From the NCBI GenBank assembly GCA_036756705.1, contig DAIOKN010000003.1, positions 1 to 64,000 of the forward strand: a DNA stretch of 64,000 bases, read 5' to 3'. This DNA is from Caproicibacter sp002399225. Its GTDB lineage: Bacteria; Bacillota; Clostridia; Oscillospirales; Acutalibacteraceae. Below, in pieces: positions 25,354 to 33,794 of the stretch. How positions within the stretch are numbered: position 1 is the stretch's first letter; the number at the start of each line of letters is the position of its first letter. The position numbers were made by a program, and so were the translations under genes. The notes under the pieces were generated by a model. The model was not told where the DNA came from and did not search any database. It saw only the letters and a program-made list of their open reading frames with translations.

Positions 25354-26154
25354 TTATCCTTTCTGATAAATGGAAGGCTCAATATATCGAAACGGAACGA
25401 TTTCCCGTTGAATCGTCTCCGAATGGCCGATCAGCAGGTACCCTCCGGATTTTAAACTATGATAAAATTTTTGAACAAGCTTGTTTTTTGTATCCTGATC
25501 AAAATAAATCATGACATTCCGACAAAAGATCAGGTCAAAAGGCCGATGGAACGGAAACCGTTCCATCAGATTCAGGCTGCGGAAAATAACCTCTTTCTTG
25601 ATTTCGTCACTCAGTTCGTATCCCTGATCTTCTTTTTTTCGAAAATATTTTCTTTCCCAGCCTGTGGGAAGGTTTTGCAGAGACTCGGCGGAATAAATCC
25701 CCATCTGCGCCGCCTCCAAAACGCGGGTGGAAATATCGGTGGCCAAGATCCGATAGTCCCAGTCGGAGCATAGCCCAAACCAGTCTTTCATGACCATGAC
25801 GGCCGTGTAGGCTTCCTCCCCCGTCGAGCATCCCGCGCTCCAGATCCGCAAGCATTTGTCCGGCCGGTTTTCCGTAATCTCTGGAAGGATCACATCCTTC
25901 AGAAATTCAAAGTGGCGAGGCTCCCGCATGAAAAACGTGTGGTTGGTTGTCAGGCGGTTGATCATGGTGTTGAGCTCTTCCGGATTGCTGCGGAGCAAAT
26001 TAAAATACTCGGTAAAACTGGAAATATTTTTTTCGGCCAGAACGGAAAAAAGCCTGGCTTCGATCAGCAGACGTTTTTTCCCCAGATTAATGCCAAACTT
26101 CTGACGGATAAAAGTAACAAGTTCCTGAAACTCCTGGTCAGTTAAATGAATCAT
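25354..26154 (-). CDS. cheR: CheR chemoreceptor methyltransferase
   Basis: A 266-residue SAM-dependent methyltransferase that methylates glutamates of MCPs. It has the small N-terminal helical domain (TDQEFQELVTFIRQKFGINL), TTNHTFFMREPRHF, the SAM loop IWSAGCSTGEEAYT and the late FCRNVMIYF. I take the ATG at 26152-26154 because GAGAGGGG precedes it; an in-frame codon further upstream would overlap cheA without a ribosome site. It lies between cheA and cheB in one transcript. Confidence 0.95.
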   Translation of the reverse strand: MIHLTDQEFQELVTFIRQKFGINLGKKRLLIEARLFSVLAEKNISSFTEYFNLLRSNPEELNTMINRLTTNHTFFMREPRHFEFLKDVILPEITENRPDKCLRIWSAGCSTGEEAYTAVMVMKDWFGLCSDWDYRILATDISTRVLEAAQMGIYSAESLQNLPTGWERKYFRKKEDQGYELSDEIKKEVIFRSLNLMERFPFHRPFDLIFCRNVMIYFDQDTKNKLVQKFYHSLKSGGYLLIGHSETIQREIVPFRYIEPSIYQKG

Positions 26155-26179
26155 GCTGCCCCTCTCAGCGTACTTTAGC

Positions 26180-28237
26180 TCAGCTTGCATTGTTGTAAAG
26201 ATTCTGCACGTTCAGGATCAGACTGATGCTGCCGTCCCCGAGAATCGCGCAGCCGTCAATTCCGCTCTTTTTCACCTTAAACTGATTCAAATAAGCTGGA
26301 AGAGGCTTTACGACCACCTGCTGTTCCCCGAGCAGCGCATCCGCAAAAATACAGTAGGAGTTGTCATGGGTGCCAACCAGGAGCATGATACCGCTGCCGA
26401 CGTCCGTCACTTTGGTGTCAAGGTGGTAGGTTCGATGCAGACGGACGACCGGATAATAATGGTCACGCATCAGGATGATCTCATGCATATCCGTATCATA
26501 CATAATATTTTCATCTTTCGCCTTGAAAGACTGGCGGATATTTTTAATCGGGATGGTAAACATCGTGCCACCGACAGAGATTTTCATGCCGTTCACAATG
26601 GCAAGAGTCAGCGGGATTTTAAAAATCACTTTGGTTCCCTTGCCGGCTTTGCTTTCCACAGAAACGTCCCCGCCGATTTTTTCCACATTTTCCTTTACTA
26701 CATCCATACCGACGCCGCGCCCGGAATATTCCGTCACCACATCGTTTGTGGAAAATCCGGGCATCAGGATAAACTGATTGACTTCCTGATCCGTGTACTC
26801 TTCGGCTGGCTTGGTCAACATGCCCTTTTTCTGCGCCTTGGCAAGGACTGCCTGGCGGTCGATGCCGGCTCCGTCGTCGGAAACAGTGATCAGGATCTCC
26901 CCGCCTGTATTCTGGGCGGCCAGTGTGATGGTGCCCACCTCCGGCTTAGAGGCCTTTGCCCTTTCTTCTGTCGTTTCGATTCCGTGATCCATTCCGTTGC
27001 GGACCAGGTGCATAATGGGGTCGGAGATGCTGTCGACAATGGTTTTGTCCACTTCGGTTTCCGCGCCGACCAGAACAAGTTGAGCTTTTTTATTCAGTTT
27101 CTTGCTCATGTCCCGCACAATGCGATTCATTTTCTGAAATACGGTGGAAACGGGGACCATCCGGATCGACATGACAATTTCCTGCAGCTCATCCGTCAGC
27201 TTGCGCAGCTGGCGGGAAGCCTTGGTAAAGTTATTGTCAAGCCCCGCCTGCTGCAAAGCCGGATTTGACGTCACCATGGATTCCGTGATGACGATCTCAC
27301 CCATCAGATCCATCAGATTGTCCAACTTAGAAAGATTGACGTTAATCAGGCTCTGCTTCACGGGGGCATGCGTCTTTTGAACCGCTTTCGGCGCTTTTGG
27401 CGCGCCGCCGCCCGGCGCCGCACCGGGCTGTCCCGCCGCGGCGGGCTTCTGTCCTGCCGAAGCCTGGTTTAAAACAGAATAATTTTTTGTATAGGTAAAA
27501 GATTCCACCGTCGGGACCGCCAGGTTACGCGCCTTTTCATCGTGGAAAAAAAGGTAAAAGCCGTCTTTCTGGATCTGGGCTGCGGTGGTCTTGTCGGTCT
27601 CGATTTCACGCGGCCGGTAGTCAAACTCGACGTTGGTGTCCTGAAGATTGTGAACCAGCATGAAAGCGCGCAGGTTTTCCATCTGAGAATCTTCGTCGAA
27701 CGAAACGCGGATGGCAAACGGGAATCCTTTCTCAGACTCTTCTTTCAGAAGCGCTGTTCCCTGCATGGAAGCGGCGGCCGTATCTTTCGGGGCCGCTGGC
27801 TGCGCCGGTGCCGCTGAGGCGGGCACATTCATGTCCTTCGAAATCTTTTTGAGAAAATCGTTAATTTCCTGTTCCAAAGTGCCGATATCTGTTGTTAGAG
27901 GCTGCCCCTCCTGCACTTTTTTCACTTCATTTTTGAGGAAATCCCCGGAGTGGAACATCAGGTCGAACAGATCCTCAAGATCTTCAGCCTTAATTCCCTT
28001 GTCTCTGACAAATGCAAAAAGGTCCTCCATTTTGTGTGAAATAACCGTCAGACTGTTAAACTGCATCATCGCGGAGGAACCTTTGATGGTGTGCATAATC
28101 CGGAAGATTTCATTAATGCTGTCTTGATCCAACTGCTTGTTCTTTTCACTTTCAATCAGAATATCGTCTAGATGTTCCAGCAGGTCGTTTGTTTCAAACA
28201 AATAGACGTCCAGCATGGATTCGTTTCCGCTTTCCAT
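26180..28237 (-). CDS. cheA: CheA chemotaxis histidine kinase
   Basis: A 685-residue kinase. The P1 domain has phospho-histidine H49 in MHTIKGSS. Residues about 190-270 form a P2-like CheY/CheB docking domain. A Pro/Ala-rich linker leads to the P3 dimer helices (about 325-390), the P4 ATPase (N-box HLVRNGMDHGIE; G-boxes DDGAGID and GRGVGMD), and a CheW-like P5. The ATG at 28235-28237 follows a GGGAGAGAG region. It is first in cheA-cheR-cheB, read from a SigD promoter at 28335-28360. Confidence 0.95.
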   Translation of the reverse strand: MESGNESMLDVYLFETNDLLEHLDDILIESEKNKQLDQDSINEIFRIMHTIKGSSAMMQFNSLTVISHKMEDLFAFVRDKGIKAEDLEDLFDLMFHSGDFLKNEVKKVQEGQPLTTDIGTLEQEINDFLKKISKDMNVPASAAPAQPAAPKDTAAASMQGTALLKEESEKGFPFAIRVSFDEDSQMENLRAFMLVHNLQDTNVEFDYRPREIETDKTTAAQIQKDGFYLFFHDEKARNLAVPTVESFTYTKNYSVLNQASAGQKPAAAGQPGAAPGGGAPKAPKAVQKTHAPVKQSLINVNLSKLDNLMDLMGEIVITESMVTSNPALQQAGLDNNFTKASRQLRKLTDELQEIVMSIRMVPVSTVFQKMNRIVRDMSKKLNKKAQLVLVGAETEVDKTIVDSISDPIMHLVRNGMDHGIETTEERAKASKPEVGTITLAAQNTGGEILITVSDDGAGIDRQAVLAKAQKKGMLTKPAEEYTDQEVNQFILMPGFSTNDVVTEYSGRGVGMDVVKENVEKIGGDVSVESKAGKGTKVIFKIPLTLAIVNGMKISVGGTMFTIPIKNIRQSFKAKDENIMYDTDMHEIILMRDHYYPVVRLHRTYHLDTKVTDVGSGIMLLVGTHDNSYCIFADALLGEQQVVVKPLPAYLNQFKVKKSGIDGCAILGDGSISLILNVQNLYNNAS

Positions 28238-28334
28238 AATTATATCTCTCTCCCATCCTGTTAGTGAAAACCCGAGAGTATGGACCCCACGTGAGGATCC
28301 TTTCTTAAATGGATTTCTCCGATTCTTTTTATAT

Positions 28335-28360
28335 ATATCGGCCATTCTGAAATAAATTTA
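28335..28360 (-). promoter_or_regulatory. SigD (FliA-type) promoter of cheA-cheR-cheB
   Basis: On the minus strand TAAA (28357-28360), 14 bases, then GCCGATAT (28335-28342): a full match to the SigD consensus. It lies about 100 bases upstream of cheA. Confidence 0.9.
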
Positions 28361-28410
28361 ACAGATTTCCATGTATTTTTGAACATGAATTTTATGAAAG
28401 AGGTGCTTTT

Positions 28411-29826
28411 ATGCCGGAAAACCTGCGTATCACCGCCCCGGTCCCAAACAGCGACGGAATATTAAAGCCCAATCCTTCCTCTCAGCCGCCCACGGTTGAG
28501 CCGATGGAACCGGCCCAGGTGAACCGACCTAACGCGCAGAATCAAAACACGGATTCGGCGTCCCTGAATCTTCTGCTGCGCAGGGACTCCGTCTTCGGAG
28601 AATTTATCCAGCAGCTCCGGCAGACGCCGGCGCTTTCTGAAACGCTTAGCAAACTGCTTTTCAATACCGTCCGTAGGATGGAAACCGCCCCCGAATCGCT
28701 GCTGCAAAGCTCCCTGCTTCGTCAACTGACGGCAGCCCTTGCCACAGGGCGGGACGACGTTGTGAAAGACCTTTTGTTTCAGCAAAAGAATAGCAGTCTG
28801 TTCTGTGGGCCGCTGTTCCAGTTGCTCGGCCGCATTTCGGAACAGGCTGAAAATCCGCAGATGGATCTTCAAATTGCAAATTTTTTAAAGTCTTTCGATG
28901 GCTTTTTTTCCGCAAAGGACACGACTGCTGCCATTTTGTCCAATTTAAAGGCAATCGGGCGGCAAATTCCCGGAGGGGACGCAAAGCAGCTTACAGCGCT
29001 CGCCGAAAAGCTGAACGTTGCAGACCCCGTCCGCTCGGTGGAGCAAAACCTAACGGTCCTGAAAAAAGAGATACTCCCGTTTCTCGCCGCATATGTTTCA
29101 AAGAGCAGCGATTACGGGCAGGCGCGGGAGACGATTTCCCTTCTTCTGCAAAACATTTCGATCTTAAACGTGAGCTCCCGGGAAAATCTGGACGCGCAAT
29201 TCCAAAAGCTGGCCGCCTACTGCGGTCACCATCTTTCGGAACCGATGCTCCGGCAGATGCGCTCTCTCTACGAGGAGGCGGTCCGGTCGGAAAACGAAGA
29301 ACCGGAAAACCGGTTTTTCCACGCTCTGATCTCCCTCCTTTCTCATGACGGCCGGGAGATTCCGGAAAGCGACCGGACTCTTTACGCGGATATCAGCCAG
29401 TCGCTGCTCCTCGACAACAGCGTCTATATGCCGTTTGTCCATTTTTTTCTGCCGGCGGTCCTTGGGGGAAAATATTTGTTTTCCCAAATCTGGATCGAAA
29501 AGAAAGAGCCCGGGGAAGCGCGAAAATCCCTTTCCAATCAGTCGTCGCTCCCCACCCGTTTGTATCTGACCTTTGACATTCAGGATCTCGGTTCCTTCGA
29601 AGCGCGGATCGAGTTGCTGAACAAGAAGGTAAACCTGGACCTCGCCTGCCCAGAAAAGCTGCTTCAGCAGAGCAGGGAAATCACTTCTTCCCTCGGGCAC
29701 ATTCTGACGGACAACGGGCTGGCTTCCGGCAATATCCGGATTTCCCGCTGCGAAAAGCCTAAAATTCCCGATCTGATTCTTCAGAAAGTAATGGAAAGGA
29801 AGCGGATGATTGATGTCACCATTTGA
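28411..29826 (+). CDS. FliK-like protein with C-terminal hook-length-control domain (YlqG-like)
   Basis: A 471-residue protein. The first 50 residues are Pro/Asn/Gln-rich and disordered, the middle is helical and unrecognised, and the C-terminal 90 residues resemble the FliK C-domain (FDIQDLGSFEARIELLNKKV). B. subtilis has a comparable pair, YlqG-YlqH, of unknown role. It is a second FliK-like gene besides the true fliK at 54839. The next gene overlaps its end by 14 bases and encodes an FlhB C-domain paralogue, so the two probably act together, perhaps in export switching. The ATG at 28411 has GAAAGAGGTG upstream. Confidence 0.75.
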   Translation: MPENLRITAPVPNSDGILKPNPSSQPPTVEPMEPAQVNRPNAQNQNTDSASLNLLLRRDSVFGEFIQQLRQTPALSETLSKLLFNTVRRMETAPESLLQSSLLRQLTAALATGRDDVVKDLLFQQKNSSLFCGPLFQLLGRISEQAENPQMDLQIANFLKSFDGFFSAKDTTAAILSNLKAIGRQIPGGDAKQLTALAEKLNVADPVRSVEQNLTVLKKEILPFLAAYVSKSSDYGQARETISLLLQNISILNVSSRENLDAQFQKLAAYCGHHLSEPMLRQMRSLYEEAVRSENEEPENRFFHALISLLSHDGREIPESDRTLYADISQSLLLDNSVYMPFVHFFLPAVLGGKYLFSQIWIEKKEPGEARKSLSNQSSLPTRLYLTFDIQDLGSFEARIELLNKKVNLDLACPEKLLQQSREITSSLGHILTDNGLASGNIRISRCEKPKIPDLILQKVMERKRMIDVTI

Positions 29827-30136
29827 AAAGCTGCAAAAAGCGGCCGCGCTGAAATACAGCGGTTCTTCGGAAAGCGCGCCCGTTGTCGTCGCTTCCGGAA
29901 TGGGCTGCACCGCCAGGGAAATTGTAAAGCTCGCGGAAAAAAACGGCGTGCCGGTCTTCCGTGACGATTCCCTTGCGACCCTTCTTTCCAGGCTGGACAT
30001 CGGCGTACAGATCCCGCCGGAACTTTACCAGGCGGTCGTCGATATCTATGTGTACTTTTTGGGCTTTCACGTCGATTCCAGCGGCAGGGTGACACGGCAG
30101 GCTGAAGAAGAGCAGACAAAGCCAGAAAAACAGTAA
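29813..30136 (+). CDS. FlhB C-terminal-domain paralogue (YlqH/FhlB-like)
   Basis: A 107-residue protein aligning with the cytoplasmic domain of FlhB: APVVVASGMGCTAREIVKLA, NGVPVFRDDSLATLL, then IPPELYQAVVDIYVYF. The NPTH autocleavage site that in true FlhB (44954-46030 here) controls export switching is absent; the domain begins just past it. It overlaps the upstream FliK-like gene, as in the ylqG-ylqH pair of Bacillus. The ATG at 29813 is preferred over an adjacent TTG; AAAGGAAG lies upstream. Confidence 0.88.
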   Translation: MSPFEKLQKAAALKYSGSSESAPVVVASGMGCTAREIVKLAEKNGVPVFRDDSLATLLSRLDIGVQIPPELYQAVVDIYVYFLGFHVDSSGRVTRQAEEEQTKPEKQ

Positions 30137-30142
30137 AAAATT

Positions 30143-30174
30143 CCTGCAAGTTTTTCCCTGCAGGCTAATTTTTT
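30143..30174 (+). terminator. Probable terminator after the FlhB-paralogue gene
   Basis: CCTGCA (30143-30148) pairs with TGCAGG (30159-30164), followed by CTAATTTTTT. The short stem and the overlap with the next SigD promoter keep confidence moderate. Confidence 0.55.
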
Positions 30175-30192
30175 GACATAAACGGTCGATAT
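30166..30192 (+). promoter_or_regulatory. SigD-like promoter of cheW-pilZ-cheW-mcp
   Basis: TAAT (30166-30169), 15 bases, GTCGATAT (30185-30192): three of four and seven of eight consensus bases. It lies about 60 bases upstream of cheW. Confidence 0.7.
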
Positions 30193-30260
30193 TAATATTA
30201 AAGAATAGGGAAATTTTAAGTGCATGCGCATTCGATAAAAAGCAAAAAGGTGAAGCATTT

Positions 30261-30803
30261 ATGAAAAAAAATAAAAAAAGCGCTAAAAACACATTCTCCG
30301 TCGTGGAGAATATCCCTTCGGAAAAATATCTGACTTTTTTCATCGACCGGCAGCTTTATGCCTTGCCGACCTCCCAGGTGGTTGAAATTATCCGGCTGCA
30401 GCCCATCACGCTGATACCGAACCTACCCGAGTATGTAAAGGGTGTGATCAACCTCAGAGGGAAAATTGTTCCTCTGATCGATATGAGGCTGAAGTTTTCA
30501 AAGGAATCGATCCCCTACAACAATTTGACCAGCATTGTCATTGTGGAAGACGGAGAAATAACGGCGGGGCTGATTGTGGATTCGGTGAAGGATGTGAGAG
30601 ATGTCGCTAAAAATCAGATTTGCGGCGCCCCGAAATACAAAAAAGTTACCGAAGACAGCGACCGGTATGTCAACTCCATCGCTTCTTTGGGAAAGGAATC
30701 CGCCATGGTGCTCGACATTGAGCGCATTCTGATCGAGCGCACCTCCGACTCCCAGTTGGGGCATGCGCATGCAAACCAGGCACTGAAAACCGCGGCTGAA
30801 TAA
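30261..30803 (+). CDS. cheW: CheW coupling protein (first copy)
   Basis: A 180-residue CheW that bridges receptors and CheA. It has the SH3-like double fold with YLTFFIDRQLYALPTSQV, the conserved PNLPEYVKGVINLRGKIVP segment and IVDSVKDVRDV. A Lys-rich N-terminal tail (KKNKKSAK) and a short C-terminal tail are variable. AAAAGGTG precedes the ATG. It opens the SigD-driven cheW-pilZ-cheW-mcp cassette. Confidence 0.95.
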   Translation: MKKNKKSAKNTFSVVENIPSEKYLTFFIDRQLYALPTSQVVEIIRLQPITLIPNLPEYVKGVINLRGKIVPLIDMRLKFSKESIPYNNLTSIVIVEDGEITAGLIVDSVKDVRDVAKNQICGAPKYKKVTEDSDRYVNSIASLGKESAMVLDIERILIERTSDSQLGHAHANQALKTAAE

Positions 30804-30848
30804 GCAAGAGGTAGCTGTCTGGCTAAGGATAGGAGGCTAATCAACAGG

Positions 30849-31496
30849 ATGCTGCCACTTCCTAAGCCTTATCTCCGCTCGCCCTGCGAAGTCAAGGCGA
30901 TGGACAATAAACCGATTCTCATGGGTCATGTCAGTAAGATTGAAGAAAATGAAATTCAAATTTCGAATCAATCGGATTTGCTCCCCGTCGTGCACTGCAA
31001 CACAACCGTTAAGGTCTGTATTTTCAACAGTCCTCTCGGTTTCCGTTCACTGGTCGGGAAAGTGTACCTTTCCACGGATGAGTGCATTCGAATTTCCGAC
31101 GTACAAAGTGAAGCGGACTACGAAAAGAGGAATTTCTTCCGCGTCAGAGTAGAACTGAAAGGAGAAGCATTCCTCCAAAACAGTGAGGGCAAAGCTGCCA
31201 AAAATGGATCGACCATCCCGATTCAGGCCAAGGATCTGAGCCTGAGCGGTCTGTTTTTTACCACCCCCGGAAAGTTCAATATTGACGATCGGCTGTCGGT
31301 CAAGCTGAATCTCTGCAACTCCGTTGTCTCCCTCGACTGCAAAGTGGTGCGCAAACGCGTGGTGGAACAGACGCAGGAAGACGGATACGGGTGTGAGTTT
31401 CTGGATAATGCCGGTCCTAAAGGGGATATTTTGTGCAAATATCTTTTTGACTGTCAGCGGGAACAGATCCGCTTGATCAGAGAACGTCAGATATAG
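30849..31496 (+). CDS. PilZ-domain protein, YcgR-like (c-di-GMP effector)
   Basis: A 215-residue protein. The N-terminal half (about 10-85) resembles the YcgR-N/PilZN beta domain. The C-terminal PilZ domain has both c-di-GMP-binding signatures: RNFFR (R94, R98) and DLSLSG (D129, S131, G134). Such proteins slow flagellar motors or alter output when c-di-GMP is high (YcgR, DgrA/MotI in Bacillus). It lies between two cheW genes, so SigD should make it together with chemotaxis proteins. The AGGAGG site is a little far (12 bases) from the ATG at 30849. Confidence 0.88.
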   Translation: MLPLPKPYLRSPCEVKAMDNKPILMGHVSKIEENEIQISNQSDLLPVVHCNTTVKVCIFNSPLGFRSLVGKVYLSTDECIRISDVQSEADYEKRNFFRVRVELKGEAFLQNSEGKAAKNGSTIPIQAKDLSLSGLFFTTPGKFNIDDRLSVKLNLCNSVVSLDCKVVRKRVVEQTQEDGYGCEFLDNAGPKGDILCKYLFDCQREQIRLIRERQI

Positions 31497-31551
31497 AAAA
31501 TCTGGCTTTTGCAGGAAGGCAAACCAAGCATTAATTTACGAGGTGAAACAT

Positions 31552-32142
31552 ATGCAAGCAACTACTTCGACGGAAAATGAGATTGTTCAGAAGGACGAAT
31601 CAGCCATCCCTGAAAACAAATATTTGACTTTCTGGACCGATGACGAACTGTTCGCCATTCCGATTTCGGACGTGGTGCAAATCATCAGTATGCAGGGGAT
31701 CACCGCACTCCCGGATTTTCCCGATTACACCAAGGGGGTCATCAACCTGCGGGGAAATATCATTCCGGTAATCGACATCCGCATCCGCTTTGGCAAACCC
31801 GAAATAAAATATAATGAGAGCACCTGCATCATCGTGACAAACATGGAAGATTCTTACATGGGATTCATTGTGGATGCGGTGGATGAGGTGACCGATATTG
31901 ACGAAGACACCATCTCTCCGCCTCCAAAGGTCTCCAAGGATATCACCAACCGCTATCTGACCGGTATCGGCCAGATTGGGGAAAAAGTGGTTCTCCTCTT
32001 GGACATCTCAAAGATCCTTTCGGAGGACGAACTGACAGAAGTCACCGAAACCGCTGCCCAGAGCGAAATAACCGATAAAGCGGACAAGCAGATGGAAAAT
32101 CAGCCTGCACAGCCGCAGGCAGCCGCAACGGATGGAAATTAA
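31552..32142 (+). CDS. cheW: CheW coupling protein (second copy)
   Basis: A 196-residue CheW with the same core as the first copy: KYLTFWTDDELFAIPISDV, PDYTKGVINLRGNIIPVID and FIVDAVDEVTDI. An acidic, Gln/Pro/Ala-rich C-terminal tail of about 35 residues is not part of the usual fold. The ATG at 31552 is preferred over a GTG three codons earlier because GAGGTG serves as its ribosome site. It ends 16 bases before the MCP gene and may pair with that receptor. Confidence 0.95.
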   Translation: MQATTSTENEIVQKDESAIPENKYLTFWTDDELFAIPISDVVQIISMQGITALPDFPDYTKGVINLRGNIIPVIDIRIRFGKPEIKYNESTCIIVTNMEDSYMGFIVDAVDEVTDIDEDTISPPPKVSKDITNRYLTGIGQIGEKVVLLLDISKILSEDELTEVTETAAQSEITDKADKQMENQPAQPQAAATDGN

Positions 32143-32158
32143 AAGGAGTAACCACACT

Positions 32159-33598
32159 ATGCATAAATACCGTGATATGAAGCTTCATGGAAAACTGATG
32201 TTTATCGTCACGTTGATTTCCCTTCTTTTCGTCATTCCCTATATTGTTTACTTTATTCTGCTTTCCAACAACAACGGGACCTTGGAAAGTCTTCAGGGAA
32301 TCATCCATATTATGACTCCCATCCTGATTATTTCATTCGTTGTCATCTGGCTGGTTTCCATCGCCCTCGCCAGAAAGTTTTTCATAAGAGTTGTCGAGCC
32401 GATCGAAAAGGTCTCCACCGCCGCGCAGGACATGGCTGACGGCAAACTGAACGTAAACATCGACTTTGAATCATCGGATGAAGTCGGCCTGCTCGTTCAG
32501 TCTCTCAACAGTTTTTCCAAAAATATGACCGCTGCCGTGAAAGAGATCATCTTGCTTCTGGAAGCTCTCGCCAAGGGCGATTTCACCGTGAAATCCCATG
32601 TCGTATGGAAAGGAGACTGGGCGCGGATTAACCAGTCGATTGAGGATATTTTCCGTTCTTTAAACCAGATTTTCACCAACGTTAAAAATGCATCCGATCA
32701 AACCACAAGCGGATCCGATCAGGTTGCCAGCGGGTCTCAGGCTCTGGCGCAAGGCGCAACGGAGCAGGCCAGCGCCATTGAACAGCTTTCCGCGACAATT
32801 GTCGAGGTATCCGACCATGTGAAGGAAAACGCGGCAAACGCGGCGGAAGCAAATCGTTTTTCCAGCGAAGAAGAAAAGAAGTTGGAAGACGCTCATGTTC
32901 AGATGGACGACATGATGAAGGCGATGACGGACATCAGCGATACTTCCAAAAAGATCAGCAACATCATCAAAACGATCGACGATATTGCATTCCAGACCAA
33001 TATTCTCGCTTTGAACGCCGCGGTTGAGGCGGCCCGGGCGGGCTCGGCCGGCAGAGGTTTTGCCGTTGTCGCCGACGAAGTCCGTAACCTTGCAAGCAAA
33101 AGCGCAGAGGCGGCCAAGAACACGACCGCGTTGATTGAAAATGCCATCAAGGCGGTCGGCAACGGTTCCAAAGTGGCGGATGCCACGGAAAAGACTCTTC
33201 AGGAAGTCATCCAGTCTGCAAACCACACGAACAGTCTGGTCAACGAAATTGCCACCGCTTCCAACCAGCAGGCAACTTCCATCAGTCAAATCACGCAGGG
33301 CATTCAGCAAATTTCCGCCGTTGTGCAGACGAATTCGGCCACTGCGGAAGAAAGCGCGGCCGCAAGTGAAGAATTGGCTGCTCAGGCAAAAGAGCTGAAA
33401 CGTGCCGTTGGCGGCATCAAACTGGCTGGCAGCACCCAGAAACCGCCTAAAAGAGAAACGGCCAAAGCTGCAGCACCTGAAAAGGCACCGGCTCCGTCCG
33501 AAAACAAAAAGCCGGCTGTAAAAGACAAAGCGGTACAGTCGCACCATCCGGCTGCCGTCCCTGCTCACGCACATGTCAGTAATGATAAATATATTTGA
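32159..33598 (+). CDS. Methyl-accepting chemotaxis protein without extracellular sensor
   Basis: A 479-residue receptor. Two membrane helices (about 13-35 and 50-72) are separated by only about 14 residues, so there is no external ligand-binding domain. A HAMP domain follows (about 73-125), then a second HAMP-like stretch and the MCP signalling hairpin with its conserved tip AFQTNILALNAAVEAARAG. The last 60 residues are Ala/Pro/Lys-rich. It likely senses a membrane or cytoplasmic cue. The ATG at 32159 has AAAAGGAG upstream; the gene ends the cheW cassette before a strong terminator. Confidence 0.93.
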   Translation: MHKYRDMKLHGKLMFIVTLISLLFVIPYIVYFILLSNNNGTLESLQGIIHIMTPILIISFVVIWLVSIALARKFFIRVVEPIEKVSTAAQDMADGKLNVNIDFESSDEVGLLVQSLNSFSKNMTAAVKEIILLLEALAKGDFTVKSHVVWKGDWARINQSIEDIFRSLNQIFTNVKNASDQTTSGSDQVASGSQALAQGATEQASAIEQLSATIVEVSDHVKENAANAAEANRFSSEEEKKLEDAHVQMDDMMKAMTDISDTSKKISNIIKTIDDIAFQTNILALNAAVEAARAGSAGRGFAVVADEVRNLASKSAEAAKNTTALIENAIKAVGNGSKVADATEKTLQEVIQSANHTNSLVNEIATASNQQATSISQITQGIQQISAVVQTNSATAEESAAASEELAAQAKELKRAVGGIKLAGSTQKPPKRETAKAAAPEKAPAPSENKKPAVKDKAVQSHHPAAVPAHAHVSNDKYI

Positions 33599-33620
33599 TG
33601 AAAAACAATTGATCAGGTAT

Positions 33621-33659
33621 AAAAAGGATGTTTTCCCGCGCGGAAGACATCCTTTTTTT
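33621..33659 (+). terminator. Rho-independent terminator after the mcp gene
   Basis: AAAAAGGATGT and ACATCCTTTTTTT form the stem around a GC-rich loop. Confidence 0.92.
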
Positions 33660-33713
33660 CTCAAAAAATCTATTTTTCGCAGTTTATCAGAGGTGAAAAA
33701 GAACTGTTTACGG

Positions 33714-33740
33714 TAAAGATTTCCTTTGGTGTGCCGATAT
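33714..33740 (+). promoter_or_regulatory. SigD promoter of fliD-fliS-fliT-like
   Basis: TAAA (33714-33717), 15 bases, GCCGATAT (33733-33740): a perfect SigD consensus match 54 bases upstream of fliD. Confidence 0.92.
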
Positions 33741-33794
33741 ATAAGTATATAGAGCCGGTTGTTTGAAACACAGCCGGCAAGAGGAGGAATCCGC

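Noticed and set aside
28250..28300. GGATCC...GGGTCC hairpin with a CACGTG loop in the cheA leader
   Set aside because: Six weak pairs including a G-T pair, with no T-run. No reason to call it a regulatory element.
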